From NCBI GenBank assembly GCA_905250125.1, contig CAJNOL010000234.1, positions 1 through 64,000 on the forward strand: a DNA stretch of 64,000 bases. Direction: 5' to 3'. Of the stretch, positions 1 through 15,280 are shown piece by piece (the stretch's first letter is position 1; every line of letters starts with the position of its first letter). The stretch comes from Rotaria sordida. Its lineage: Eukaryota; Rotifera; Eurotatoria; Philodinida; Philodinidae. Both the position numbers and the translations under genes were made by a program. The notes below the pieces were generated by a model. The model saw nothing but the letters and a program-made list of their open reading frames with translations. It had not been told where the DNA came from and made no database searches.

Positions 1-120
1 GGTGCATAGCCGATCCGTGAAAATCTACGATTGGCTGAAAACATGCTCCCTGAAATCTGATTGGCTGGCATGCAGATGAAGCAGACATCTGATTAGTTTG
101 GGGGAGGGGGTGGAACTATC
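1..120. repeat. end of a second ATTGGCT repeat array
   Basis: Two ATTGGCT motifs with GAAAAC/GAAATC-type spacers resemble the degenerate edge of the array at 800-2062. They are followed by a copy of the same flank sequence seen after that array. This suggests that the window opens inside a preceding copy of an array-plus-flank unit. Only a short piece is visible. Confidence 0.55.
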
Positions 121-167
121 GAGTAATCCAATAGCTAAGATTAAGCTTTGTTGCAGGATTGATGATG

Positions 168-262
168 TTATAGGTCAAAAAAACTTTTTTTCGTTCTGTA
201 CGAACGAAGTTACGAACATACGAACCTTGCTCGGTGTATGACCCTCCTTCCAGTAGAGGGAA
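168..262. repeat. array flank repeat, left copy
   Basis: About 95 bp beginning with an AAAAAAACTTTTTTTCGTTCTG-like stretch (compare 2126-2243), then short ACGAA iterations, CATACGAACCTTGCTC and GTGTATGACCCTC, and ending in CAGTAGAGGG. It is a direct copy of 2126-2243, which has a few extra ACGAA/ACGAAGTT iterations. The terminal CAGTAGAGGG pairs with CCCTCTACTG at about 297-307, so a stem could form around the GACGCAAACGTCGTC spacer. No coding content is evident. Confidence 0.8.
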
Positions 263-799
263 TTACATACAAGTTAACGCGACGCAAACGTCGTCGACCC
301 TCTACTGAAAGGATATGATGCTGCAGAGATTCGGGTATTTGAGCAGGAAAATACAATAACTATTGTATTGGTATACATACTGGGTAAGGACTATTTAAAA
401 AACTTCTATACTATTTTTGGATGGGACACATCAAATTATATTAGGAAAAATATTTCGACTTTTCTAAAACTTTCGTATGAAAGAAACCTGCGAGGACTGT
501 CGTATACAAGAATGATAAAAAAAAGAGCCACAATGCTGACCTGTACAAAGCCTTCTCTGATCTGTGGCACATTATATTCTTGAATCGAGCTCTTTCCTTC
601 TCACTTCACATTGAACTTAGACAAATGATAGACTCTTACTTTAAAATTTTTTGTAATCCCTAGTAAAAGTATTAATAAAGTGAAAACGTCAGCTTATCAC
701 CTTCTTTAGCAACTGCGATTTTTTTATCACTAGTTACTCTTGAAAACTCATTTTCTACAAATCCAAATCCAAAAACGCACGATAAGCTCGTCAACATCT
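263..799. other. spacer between flank repeat and array, no gene recognised
   Basis: Apart from the inverted CCCTCTACTG at about 297-307, I see nothing that I can name. A 71-codon open frame at 368-583 has low-complexity composition and no recognisable domain, so I do not call it a gene. Confidence 0.5.
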
Positions 800-2062
800 T
801 CAAAATCTCATTTTCTCACACCGTAGCTTCAAAACACAAGATTGGCTCGAGTACCACTCCGTGAAATTTCCTTCGCCAACAATCCGCTCCGAAAAATGCC
901 AGATCCCGCCAATTTCCTTGCCTCGCAATATACTTCATTGATGGCCCATATGAAAACAAACCCCTGATGGGCTCTATTTCAGTTCCGCGAAATCCCATTG
1001 GCTAAGACCCCATCTCGGAAATCCTCGGATTGGCCCGATTTCGGCGCCGCTAAACACATCGACTGTTGGGCCATATCGAAAAAACTATAATTGGCTGAGC
1101 TTCGGTTGCGCCGAATCTCATTCACTGATAGGCCATACCCACAAACACGTGATTGGCTCAGCTTCCCCAGCGCGAAATCTCGTTGGCTAATCGCCTATAT
1201 CAAGCCGTCCCTCGTTGGCTGGCATTCAGCTTCGCGAAACCCCATTGAGTGAGCGCCCATATCGGAAAACCCTTGATTGGCTGGAGTTCTGCAGCACGAC
1301 ATCCCCTTGCTTAATCGCCATACCGCAAAACCTCTAATACCTCGATTCCGACTTCGCGAAATCCCATTGGCTAAGAGCTCATAGCGGAAAACCTCTGGTT
1401 GGCTCGATTTCGCCTCTGAGAAGTCTCATTGGCTGAGAGCCCATATGGAAAAAATTCTGATTGGCTCGAATTCGCCTCCGCGAAATCCCATTGGCTTAGA
1501 GCCTATATCGAAGAACCTCTGGTAGGTTCGATTCGGGCTTCGCCATATCCCATTGGCTAAGAGCTCATATGAAAAAACTTCTGATTGGCTCGATTTCGTC
1601 TCCACGAAATTCCATTGGCTAAGAGCCCATACCGGAAAACCTCTGATTGGCTTGATTTTGGCTTCGTGAAATCCCATTGGCCAAGAGCCTATAAGGAAAA
1701 ACTTCTGATTGGCTCGATTTCGGCTTCGGCAAATCCCATTGGCTAAGAGCTCATATTGGAAAACCTCTGATTCGCTGGATTTCGGCTTCACGAAATCCCA
1801 TTGGCTAAGACTTCATATGGGAAAACCTCTGATTGGCTGGATTTTGGCTGCGCCAAATCTCATTAGCTAAGAGCCCATATCTGAAAACCTCTAGTTGGTC
1901 TAGTTTTGGCTTCGCAAAATCCTATTGGCTAAGAACCCATATCGAAAAACCTCTAGTTGGCTCGATTTTGCCTCCGCGAAATCCCATTGGCCAAGAGCTC
2001 ATATCGAAAAAACGTCTGATTGGCTGGATTTGCTCTGCGCATAATCCCATTGGGTGATACCC
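800..2062. repeat. tandem array of ~62-bp units, two inverted CCAAT boxes per unit
   Basis: The unit alternates two half-units of about 31 bp. One reads roughly CCCATTGGCTAAGAGC followed by CATATCGGAAAACCTCT; the other GATTGGCTCGATTTCG followed by CCTCCGCGAAAT. From about 1366 to 2046 the ATTGGCT-type motif recurs every 30-32 bp (near 1366, 1398, 1427, 1458, 1488, 1550, 1581, 1612, 1644, 1674, 1705, 1736, 1798, 1829 and so on), with scattered point variants such as ATTCGCT, ATTAGCT and ATTGGCC. To the left (800-1350) units are more diverged and spacing is irregular. The array is richer in GC than its surroundings. Open frames across it (minus 1426-1791, plus 1833-2057) are by-products of the repeat. 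AGCCAAT is the core recognised by NF-Y-type factors; binding here is inference. Confidence 0.9.
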
Positions 2063-2125
2063 GACCTCGGAAAACCCTTGTTGACACGGGGAGTGAATTG
2101 TTCTCTACGTTTTCACAAGGAACTC

Positions 2126-2243
2126 TGCTGAAGGTTAAAAAAACATTTTTTCGTTCTGTGCGAACGAACGAACGCAGTTACGAAGTTACGAAGTTACGAA
2201 CATACGAACCTTGCTCCGTGTATGACCCTCGTTTCAGTAGAGG
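2126..2243. repeat. array flank repeat, right copy
   Basis: Direct repeat of 168-262. It shares the T-run plus CGTTCTG, the ACGAA iterations (here expanded: ACGAACGAACGCAGTTACG then ACGAAGTT twice), CATACGAACCTTGCTC, GTGTATGACCCTC and CAGTAGAGGG. Its position just after the array mirrors the left copy's position after the array remnant at 1-120, which supports a higher-order unit of array plus flank. Confidence 0.8.
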
Positions 2244-2737
2244 GAAAAATGAAACTGTGATTGATGAATTGCCGTGGAAGCAGATGAGCAGTGTTATAAG
2301 CGTTCACACACAGCACTGATTCCATCCATTGTAGAGGTATCTGTAAGGTTTCTGGTTGACAGCAACAAACGCATCTTTCCTTTTTTCATCCTTTAAAATG
2401 TACTTATCCCCGTGAATCATCATCATGTATGTTGATAATGATAGCAGAACTGTCGAAACGTTGATATAAAACAATATATTAATTTATTAATAAAATTCTT
2501 TATTAAATAATAAAATAAAATTTCATCAAATAATCAAAAGAATAAAATTCTATTTGATCATTAAAAAATTAAAACCCCATTGAAAAACTTATCATATTTA
2601 TCCTGATTTTGTTATTCATAGAAAAAAAAATTTAAATTAGATATTCTTTATATAAAGGAAGATAAATAGCATATCAAATCATACACATTATTTACGAAAC
2701 AATAGTTCTTAGTTAAGTGCGAGTTCGGTTGAGCTCG
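2244..2737. other. AT-rich intergenic stretch
   Basis: Contains low-complexity T/A sequence (for example 2470-2600) between the repeat module and the 3' end of the M35 pseudogene. No gene, RNA or repeat family is recognised. Confidence 0.5.
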
Positions 2738-3814
2738 TCAGTAGAGTACGGAATTGTTTTCAGCAAAATATACATGGCTATCAGCGTTCATGAGTGTTTG
2801 CGACGGATTGATTACAGCCAGAATTTTGCATCCCATCTGGCCATGCACATAATCTTTAGTACCAGCCACGAAGTGTGAGATTTCGTGAATAAGTATACTA
2901 GCCTTCGAGTCAGTACCTGTCACTGGAGCCGACCAAAATAGAGGACATAAGTAAATTTTGTATGGCTGGTTCGGATAACTGTAAGCATAAGCGTCGCGTA
3001 TGGTGCATCCACAATTGAGAGTTATAACCTGTGAATCAAGCACGTTTTTGATATTTTGGTAGTGTGTCCTTAAAGTATTCCAGTTCGCCAATATATATGT
3101 ACCAAACTAAGTCCTATAGCGACTTGTGTCAGCGGGTATCGTGATTCTCAAATAACTTAAAGAATTACTGGCATAGTCAACAGCCGAAGAGACCGCAGAG
3201 ACAATTTGAGATTTCTGGGTTATCGAACAAGAAACACAGTAAAGAGTTGCTGCTCTTTTATGCACATTCATAATGTTATCTTGTTCGCGCTGAATATTAG
3301 GACGACCTTCGATAATCAATTGAATACTATTCGACTCGATGTCGGATTCGTGGTCACTAATGGGCTCGACAGATATAGTATTCAATGTTTGAGCATCTCT
3401 GAAGATAACAAGCTCAGTTGGCATACTGTATTGGATTGAATATTTGCAAGTCTTAGTCATATCGTATGCTGATGATAGTCGAACTGGAATGACTATAACT
3501 TTGCCAGGTGCTAGTGAGATCACATCATCAGCGGTTGGTGTGCGTCGTTTGACCAGTGGATCGAGATAATCAACAGCAGCATCATTACAGATTACTTTGA
3601 ATAATGGATCATATAATTCCTTCTCTAGTACACACCATTTATGAATATATATTGTTTCGTTACCAGTGTTGCTGTAGTGTACGTTCACTACTACGTCCTG
3701 TGTTTTATCATGTATCGAACGTGGTGAAACTATTGAAACTTGCAAGTTGCCTGCATAGACATTAACTACCATCATTGGAATTGAAATGTATAAAACGATA
3801 TGTTGCTGGTTCAT
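2738..3814 (-). pseudogene. M35 (deuterolysin/peptidyl-Lys endopeptidase type) metallopeptidase, interrupted by one TAG
   Basis: Read from 3814 down, one frame holds a secretory leader (MNQQHIVLYISIPMMVV), the N-terminal beta-rich domain seen in M35 peptidases (DPLVKRRTPTADD, ISLAPGK, RLSSAYDM), and then the catalytic domain (LSYLR, FGTYI, YPNQPYKIYLCPLFW, TGTDSKAS, HEISHF, GTKDYVHGQ, MNADSHVYFAENN). HEISH supplies two zinc His and the catalytic Glu; Asp of GTKD is the expected third ligand of this aspzincin family. The Tyr usual in GTxDYxYG is His here. A TAG at 3107-3109 sits exactly where the family has Trp in TTWFG, in frame, with normal sequence on both sides; without it the protein would be about 358 residues. 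No intron is seen. M35 enzymes are known from fungi and bacteria, so horizontal origin is likely. Probably a recent pseudogene; a polymorphic or erroneous base is the alternative. Confidence 0.85.
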
Positions 3815-3890
3815 AGTTACTTAATATTTTGCAATCTACTTGTATGTGAGTACTTTGTTTGAGTATACACAAAAAAGACGATACACTACT

Positions 3891-3898
3891 CTTATATA
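3891..3898 (-). promoter_or_regulatory. possible TATA box of the M35 gene
   Basis: On the minus strand the sequence reads TATATAAG, about 77 nt upstream of the M35 ATG at 3814. Spacing would allow a short 5' leader. AT-rich context makes chance matches common, so this is tentative. Confidence 0.35.
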
Positions 3899-4250
3899 TG
3901 AGAGGAACTATGACGCTCCTCTACCAAAGCATGACTATCCTACCTGTTTTCATTGATTCTCACCATCAATTGTAGGTGTTTCTATATGACGTGTTAAGAT
4001 ATTATGAGTTATTTGCAATATATTTCGTAAGAGAATGGCAACATTTTCTCGAATGACTTACACACTAATGACGTAAGTAATAATACGCAGCATGCTCATT
4101 GATGCATAACATAAACAGAGTGATAGGAAAATATGACACATATTATTTCATCAAATGAGCATTAGTAGTCTCTAAGTAACAAAAATATCGAAGGTGAATT
4201 AGAGACTCTGATTCATCATATATAGAAGTTACTTAGGCTTGAGCGTTTGA

Positions 4251-4481
4251 TTATTTAAACCAGCAATATTTGTGACATTTATCTATATCATTTATCTTAT
4301 TGATTGTAACTTTTATTAGTTTATCTTCTTTATTTTTAAAATAATCGACAATACAACTCTTCGTACTCATTGTGAGGCCTGTAGATATGTGAATTTCATA
4401 CTCACATGCAAAAGCTAAACTCACACCACACACTAACGAGAATATTCGCATGATATTAGCGGATGTTATCAGAGAAGTCAT
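4251..4481 (-). CDS. small predicted secreted Cys-containing peptide, unknown
   Basis: A 76-codon frame with a second in-frame ATG at 4451. From that Met the product starts MRIFSLVCGVSLAFACEYEI, a good signal peptide with probable cleavage near the Ala-Cys-Glu. The mature part of about 50 residues is Lys-rich with Cys in ACEYE, KSCIVDY and KCHKYC. No family is recognised and no function is proposed. It lies on the same strand as the M35 remnant and about 20 bp from a MITE whose end carries TATAAG. Whether the longer or the internal ATG is used cannot be decided; a chance frame is possible. Confidence 0.4.
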   Translation of the reverse strand: MTSLITSANIMRIFSLVCGVSLAFACEYEIHISTGLTMSTKSCIVDYFKNKEDKLIKVTINKINDIDKCHKYCWFK

Positions 4482-4502
4482 TGAGAAATCAGACAGAGAA
4501 TA

Positions 4503-5157
4503 CAGCGGGTCTTATAAGTAGCACTACAATAAAAAATTCAAATAGCTTCACTCTGATTCAATCAAATGACCTGATTTTTTGAGCAGTGATAGAACTTAAT
4601 TCAAAATTTCTTTTCATACAGATAATGTAAATAAATACGTTTCATTAAGTATTACTGTTAATTACACAAATGAAATTTTACCTATTATCCAGTAAAAAAA
4701 ATACATGCGAAGCGTTTCTTCGATAATTTTCACTTGTCAACTAAGAGAACAGTCAGAAGAAATAAAAACTTCCTCGAAAAAACCAATGTTTCATGCTTAG
4801 AAATTCGAAATATTGTAACTGTTGACTCTTAAACTAAACACTCCTAGAAATTTGGTGTGTTTGCATTAAAGTTCTATTATTCATGAGGGAGTTTTTATTT
4901 CTTCTGGCTGTTCTCTTAGGTGACAAGTGAAAATTATCGAAGAAACGCTTCGCATGTATTTTTGTTACTGAATAACAGGTAAAATGTCATTTGTGTAGTC
5001 AACAGTAATACTTAATGGAAAGTGTTTATTTGCATTATCTGTATGAAAAGAAATTTCGAATCAAGTTCCACCACTGCTCAAAAGATCAGGTCATTTGATT
5101 GAACCGGAGAGAAGCTATTTGAATTTTTTATCGTAGTGCTATTTATGAGACACTCTG
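4503..5157. mobile_element. Tc1/mariner-type MITE with ~275-bp terminal inverted repeats and TA duplication
   Basis: The left end (CAGCGGGTCTTATAAGTAGC) and the reverse complement of the right end (CAGAGTGTCTCATAAATAGC) start nearly perfect inverted repeats that run for about 275 bp, to about 4778 on the left and from about 4884 on the right, leaving a spacer of about 105 bp. The dinucleotide TA abuts both ends (4501-4502 and 5158-5159), the target duplication of the Tc1/mariner superfamily. There is no transposase frame, so it is non-autonomous. The arms differ by scattered substitutions, so the copy is not brand new. Confidence 0.9.
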
Positions 5158-5472
5158 TACTATAGATATATTATTGTATTGTCTCGTAATGAATAAGACC
5201 AAAATTCAAAAATTAGTATAATGCTATTTATTTAACTAATTTTAGCATTCAAAATCTCAATATGTTTTCCTTTATTTTGCATACATTGTATAGAATAAAC
5301 TATTAAAGTAAATTGCATCATATATAAGAAAGAACAAATCAATTGTTGATTTTATACATTGTAAATGATAGTCATAATAGGAAATCCGTTTCACGTTATT
5401 ACTTTAATAGAATCATCTTTTTCAAGTTTCTAGATACATATTCAACAAGACGACGAGTGTTATACTGCAAAT
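5158..5472. other. AT-rich stretch, no gene recognised
   Basis: Sequence between the MITE and the methyltransferase pseudogene. It could hold a diverged 5' part of that pseudogene, but no motif is readable. Confidence 0.4.
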
Positions 5473-6245
5473 ATGACAAATTTTCCACCTTCAGATACAA
5501 ATCCAATCGTAGAAAAATCAATGTATTTGGAACGAACACAACTAAAACTTTAACTTGCAAAGAATGTTCATGAAAAACTCGAAATCAAAATTTGTAATGA
5601 AGACTTTATTATTTATCCAAATATATTTTTTGGCACAGAATTTTTGGCAAAAGATTTAATTACAAATTATTTCTGAATTTCATGAAAAACCACTTAAATT
5701 TCTTGAAATTGGAACAGATGCTGGTTATGTGTCGGTGTTAGCTGTTTTAAATGTTGTATCAGATGCCACATGTACTGATATCAATAGCAATGCTCTTGAA
5801 AACGCAAAAAAATGTTATCAAACACAATATTACCGATCGAATAACTATTAAATATAGTGATGTTTTTAGTACATTAAACTCTAATGGTAAATTTGATATT
5901 ATTTTCTGCAATTATCCATTTAGTCACCTTAATAAAACCTAATAGAAGAATTAGACTTATTCGAGTGAGCATTCATGGATTCATTCTATCAATCTCTTGA
6001 TAAATATTTAAAGTATGCTAATGAGTATTTGATTTCCAACAAAGAACGATTATTTATTAGGTTTTCAATTACAGCTGTTGATCAATAAATTTTTGAATAT
6101 ATTGCCAAAAAAGTATAATTAGAATATTTATCTTAGAAACTAAATAAAATTAGATACAAATCCCGTCATGCAGATTGATATGTACGAACTGACAGAAGCT
6201 CAATAGAAAACAAAAACCACATTTGTTGTTTGAGCTTCATAATTT
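5473..6245 (+). pseudogene. class I SAM-dependent methyltransferase, bacterial type, heavily decayed
   Basis: From an ATG at 5473 the frame reads MTNFPPSDTNPIVEKSMYLE, then after a stop codon KLEIKICNEDFIIYPNIFFG. A frame change near 5670 leads to KPLKFLEIGTDAGYVSVLA (SAM-binding motif I), CTDINSNALENAKK (the acidic residue at the end of strand 2), another frame change in the A-run near 5810, then DRITIKYSDVF and FDIIFCNYPF, which corresponds to the NPPF/NPPY catalytic motif of the HemK/PrmA-like group. Further on SFYQSLDKYLKYANEYLI and FEYIAKK are still readable. Several stops and at least two frameshifts rule out a working protein. No introns; bacterial-like architecture suggests a transferred gene that has died. 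No neighbour indicates its former substrate. Confidence 0.8.
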
Positions 6246-6571
6246 TCTACACTTAGCAGCTATTAACACTATCAATGCAATGTAAAATCAAAAGAAAACT
6301 TAGTACGAAAAAAAAGAAAGACTTGTGTTTGTTTTTTTTAAATTTATTGCAAATAAAAACGAACCATTGATGATAAAAAGAAGAAGATCTAAGAGTAAAT
6401 ATGCAGAAAAGAAAGTGGTAATACGTCAACAAATATAACAACAATGATAACGATAAATAATAATAATAATAATGTGTGTTTTTAATTGAAACATGAGAAA
6501 ATAAGATAAAATTATTCGTCTGAAAATCAATAGAATAGTATCATAGAAACTGAACAATTCTGTTGTTTAGC

Positions 6572-11225
<4,654 letters not shown>

Positions 11226-14081
11226 TGTTATTATTACTGTTTAATAATGATGGAAATCTTAAAAAAAGAAAAAAGAAAAAAACATTATTGTGTGGCACCA
11301 GTTGAAAGAAAATGATAGTGATGATGATAAAGTCGCTTTACTAGTCTAGTGCGTGGTATAAATGAATTCGACGACGAACGGCATCTTCTTGCTTTTCTCT
11401 TTTTTCCTTTATGTACATGTTGATGACGACGACACGTATGATTAACGAAAAGAAAAAAAAAAAGAAAAAGGAAAATATGTTTGTCGACGCATTTATATTT
11501 AGTCCGTTTCATCTAAACCAATGCTAAATTATTTAAATTTATCTTTGTTTGAGTTATTTAACAATTAAATATTGGATAAAAAAATTTATTTAATAATACC
11601 TAAATGATTTTTAAAAGATATAAACGAAATACATGTCAATATCCAATTATTGAAAAAAATCATCAAAAATTATTCGAAAGAGAAAATGAAGTGCAAATAC
11701 GAATATCAAATCATAGAATAACAGATACATTTCATATAATCAATTGATAAATATTTAAACGATAACTATAAACGATCAACAAATAAATTTATTTGATTTT
11801 TCTCTATTTTCTTCAATCGATTTAGATTTTTAACGTTCAATGAAGAGAAAATAATTGAAAGAAAGAATGAATTGATAATAATTAATTGAATTAGTAATAG
11901 AAACAGAAAATGAATTATTATAAATAATAAGAAAAGTCATTTGGAATATTATCAATATTTTATCTAACCTAGAAACGGAAATAATAATACTTCATCAAAA
12001 ATACAGGTCGTGATGATTATGTTAGGAAAATCTGGATCAAATATTGAACATAAAAGATCGATAAATCACAGTAGAAGATAAATTTATAATATTAATATTG
12101 TCTGTAAGAAAAACATAAAAAATCTTGACAAAATCAAATGATTTTATTTCGAATGAAACAAAGCAAAATATATAAAGTAATAGTTTCTTATCAAAATCTA
12201 TGAAAATTGAAATGTATAATGTTTAATGAGTTACTAAATACAAATTAAGATTAACATAAGTCATGGTAGTCTGTCATCAGAATCAGTTAAAATAAAAAAT
12301 TAATTTTGATTATACATAATAGGTTGTACTCATTTCTTGATAAACGAAAATAATTATTTGATTTCTGCTGGAATGGTCATAACTCAAAAAGAAACACTTT
12401 CACGTCCTCGTTCCTTTCGACTTTCTTTAGACACAACAGAATATATATATGTATAAAGTAATAAGACTCATCTCAAAATCAATTTATCATTTGGTCGAAT
12501 TCTCTCATCATCAAATCCCATCCAACAAGATCAATCTAATTATAAAAAAAAACAAACTTCAATTTACATAATTCAAATAATATATGTTCTATACAGTGCA
12601 AATTATCAAATATGCAGAAATATTCAAAACTTTCTTGACAGTTACAGTTCAGCATTTATCGTAATTACTTATCTTTTCTTTAAACACAATAAATCATAAA
12701 TAACCAGAGAATAAAAATAGTTGACTATCTCTTCAGTCAGCATTAATCAATTGGGTTAACTCTTTTTTCTCTTAGCGATAGAGTACTCAGCAAAGTTTTT
12801 ATTCAAAAAAGAAACTATAAAATAGATACTATTTTGAACTAGCACTATTAATCAAAAGTATCTCACCTATTCTTATGGCTAGTTATGTGAAATTTCTAGT
12901 GTATAATACCTTAGAAATGTAGATCAGTGAGAGAGTAACTCGATCTTGTTGTTTTTTTGATCTGCGGAAGAGTTATGATCTATAGTAATTCCTATAAATT
13001 AAAAGAAGAAGGAACTTATAATTCGACAAACCTATCATTATGTAATCCTTTAATACAGCTATTTACGTTCTAAATTTCATCTAAACATTCGAACGATGTG
13101 AATATTTTACATAATGATAAGTTGATCAGATAATAATCTCCTTGTCCACTTGAATTATACATAGTGATCGAAAAGTAACAAAATATAGATTTCTTCGTTG
13201 TACACGATCAGTTAGATCTCATATTTACAGCACATATACTAAGTGACACTAGTAAGATATAGCATATGCTCAGTCTCTGGGTGCGATAATTTGTTCAAAA
13301 GCGTACAAATAAATCTTACTACTTGTCTGTGACTATTAGAGAAATTCAATGTTTTTCAATTTCCATGGTTTTGTCTGCTTACCCCGATTAGATTATATTT
13401 TATGAAAATCAAACGAAGCTCAAAAAAACATCGAATTCAAGCGATCAAGACCGGGCTAACCTCGTTGGTCTACATTTCTAAAGTAGTACATATACTAAAA
13501 GTTTTCAATGTTTAGCCTTGAGAACAACTGAGATCATAGAAAGATACTTTCGAATAATAGTGTATATCTTTATTGAGATTAATAGCTCTAGTTTTAAACA
13601 GTATCCATTAACAATTTTCTTACAAATAAAAGCTTTGAGAAATATTCTATTATTAAGAGAAAAAAAAATCCAGTCCGATTGATTAAATTAGACTGCATCT
13701 ACTGAGTATTTTCGTTATCTCTCATTACAATCCACTCTATATCATAGAGAAAATTCACAATCAGTAAAATAATAGAAACTACGTACAACTTTTCACAATC
13801 ATAATTCTGTTTGATATTACACTCAATATGTATGTCAAAATCTACAATCTTTTCACAAAGCACATTATCCTAGAAAAGATTTCTATTATTTATATCACAC
13901 ATGCATTAAAATAATAAATAAAGACAATTGGTTGTTGTTTTTTTTTTTAAATAGTTTTATTCTTAACGGTCTAAAACAAGAATCGTTATGTGTATTTTTT
14001 TTTCTTTTCTTCTTGTACAGACAGAGAACGATCGAAAAATTAACTCTGTTTAAACATAAGAATTTTTGCTAAATTTTATTT
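11226..14081. other. intergenic region upstream of GFAT
   Basis: About 2.85 kb of AT-rich sequence between the GFAT start and the S3a stop. It must hold the GFAT promoter and 5' UTR and the S3a 3' UTR. I see no convincing exon, tRNA, repeat family or long inverted repeat; the 75-codon frame at 11285-11512 is low-complexity basic sequence and is not called. Confidence 0.5.
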
Positions 14082-15280
14082 TTAAACAGAACTTTGTACT
14101 GGTGGTTCATAACCATCGGCACGTTCAACTCGTTGACCACTTTCACCGACAGTTACACTACTATAACTTTCACCATGCATTTCCATAAGACGAGCAACTA
14201 TATTAAATAAACATAAAATAATAATTCTAATGAAATTTTATTTTTCTTTTTCTCTTCTTACCATCGAATTTTGGTTTTTTGAGTACTTTTACTTTTCGAA
14301 CGTTAACATTTTGTAATGGATAAATACCGCGACAAACTTTTTCAATTTCCGAACCAATACTATTTGGAATACTAAACAGAAAAAATATTAAAAAAGTTAA
14401 ATAAAAAAAGAAAACTTACAGTTTGTTAACAACTTCTTTAAGTTCACTACCACCGATATCACGTGTCATTATTTCGACCATTTTTTTACGAATTGCTTTG
14501 ATCTAAATCACAAAAAAAAAAAACTTTTTGGTTTTGTTTTGTTTTCCTATAAAGAATTCTTATTAAACAAACTTGTGTATGTTGTGCATATGATGTTTTC
14601 TTAATTTGACCGCGCATTTTCATCGTAAAACCAATACAAAAGACACGTAAAAGATAACCATCAGATGTACGAATATCAGCTTGAGCTTCAATTAATGTCT
14701 TAAAATAAAATTCTTATTAATATTGAAAATTTATTGTATCGTTTCTTTGTTTTTTTACCTGCCATTTTTTTACAAGCATACGTAGACGATCTGTTGTAAT
14801 ATCCATACCATGAAAATTAGTTAAACAATGACGACCTTGTACATCTTCACAAATAAGTTTAAATTTACGATAGCTATCTTCATCATCGAGTTTAATTAAA
14901 TCACCAAGTGATGATTCAAATACACGACCTTTCAAAGCATCTGAAGCAATTTCTATTAAGAACAAAAAAAATAAAATAAAATAATTTTTTAATAGAGAAG
15001 AAAAACAAAACAAAAAAATTAAAAAATATACTTGTGCCTGCTGTTCGTGTTACAAGCGTTCGGCCAATAGTACGTGTTTCAAAATTAGCTGGTGCTTTAA
15101 TATCATACCAATCTTTTTTGGAAAAAGGATCAGCACTGAAAAGCAAAAAATCAAGCGATTAAATAATTTATTTAATAAACAAAAAAAAAATAAGAAGTAA
15201 ATCTTCGAAATAACATACACTTTCTTTTTGCCACCCTTTTTGGTACCTTTAGTAAGACGTTTGTTCTTGCCGATGGCCAT
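14082..15280 (-). CDS. RPS3A: 40S ribosomal protein S3a (eS1)
   Basis: Component of the small ribosomal subunit platform near the mRNA exit. Seven exons: 15219-15280, 15032-15135, 14759-14952, 14573-14698, 14420-14502, 14262-14371, 14082-14197, giving exactly 264 residues, the usual animal length. The N-terminus [20 protein letters not shown] leads into [19 protein letters not shown] and [14 protein letters not shown]; later segments include [66 protein letters not shown] and the C-terminal [18 protein letters not shown]. All junctions keep frame and fit GT..AG. It is divergent to the p24 gene with about 630 bp between start codons, so the two may share promoter sequence. Confidence 0.97.

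Noticed and set aside
1426-2057. Open frames of 121 codons (minus) and 74 codons (plus) with internally repeated protein sequence
   Set aside because: They run through the ATTGGCT tandem array and arise from its repeat units; the 62-bp period is not a multiple of three, and there is no recognisable domain.
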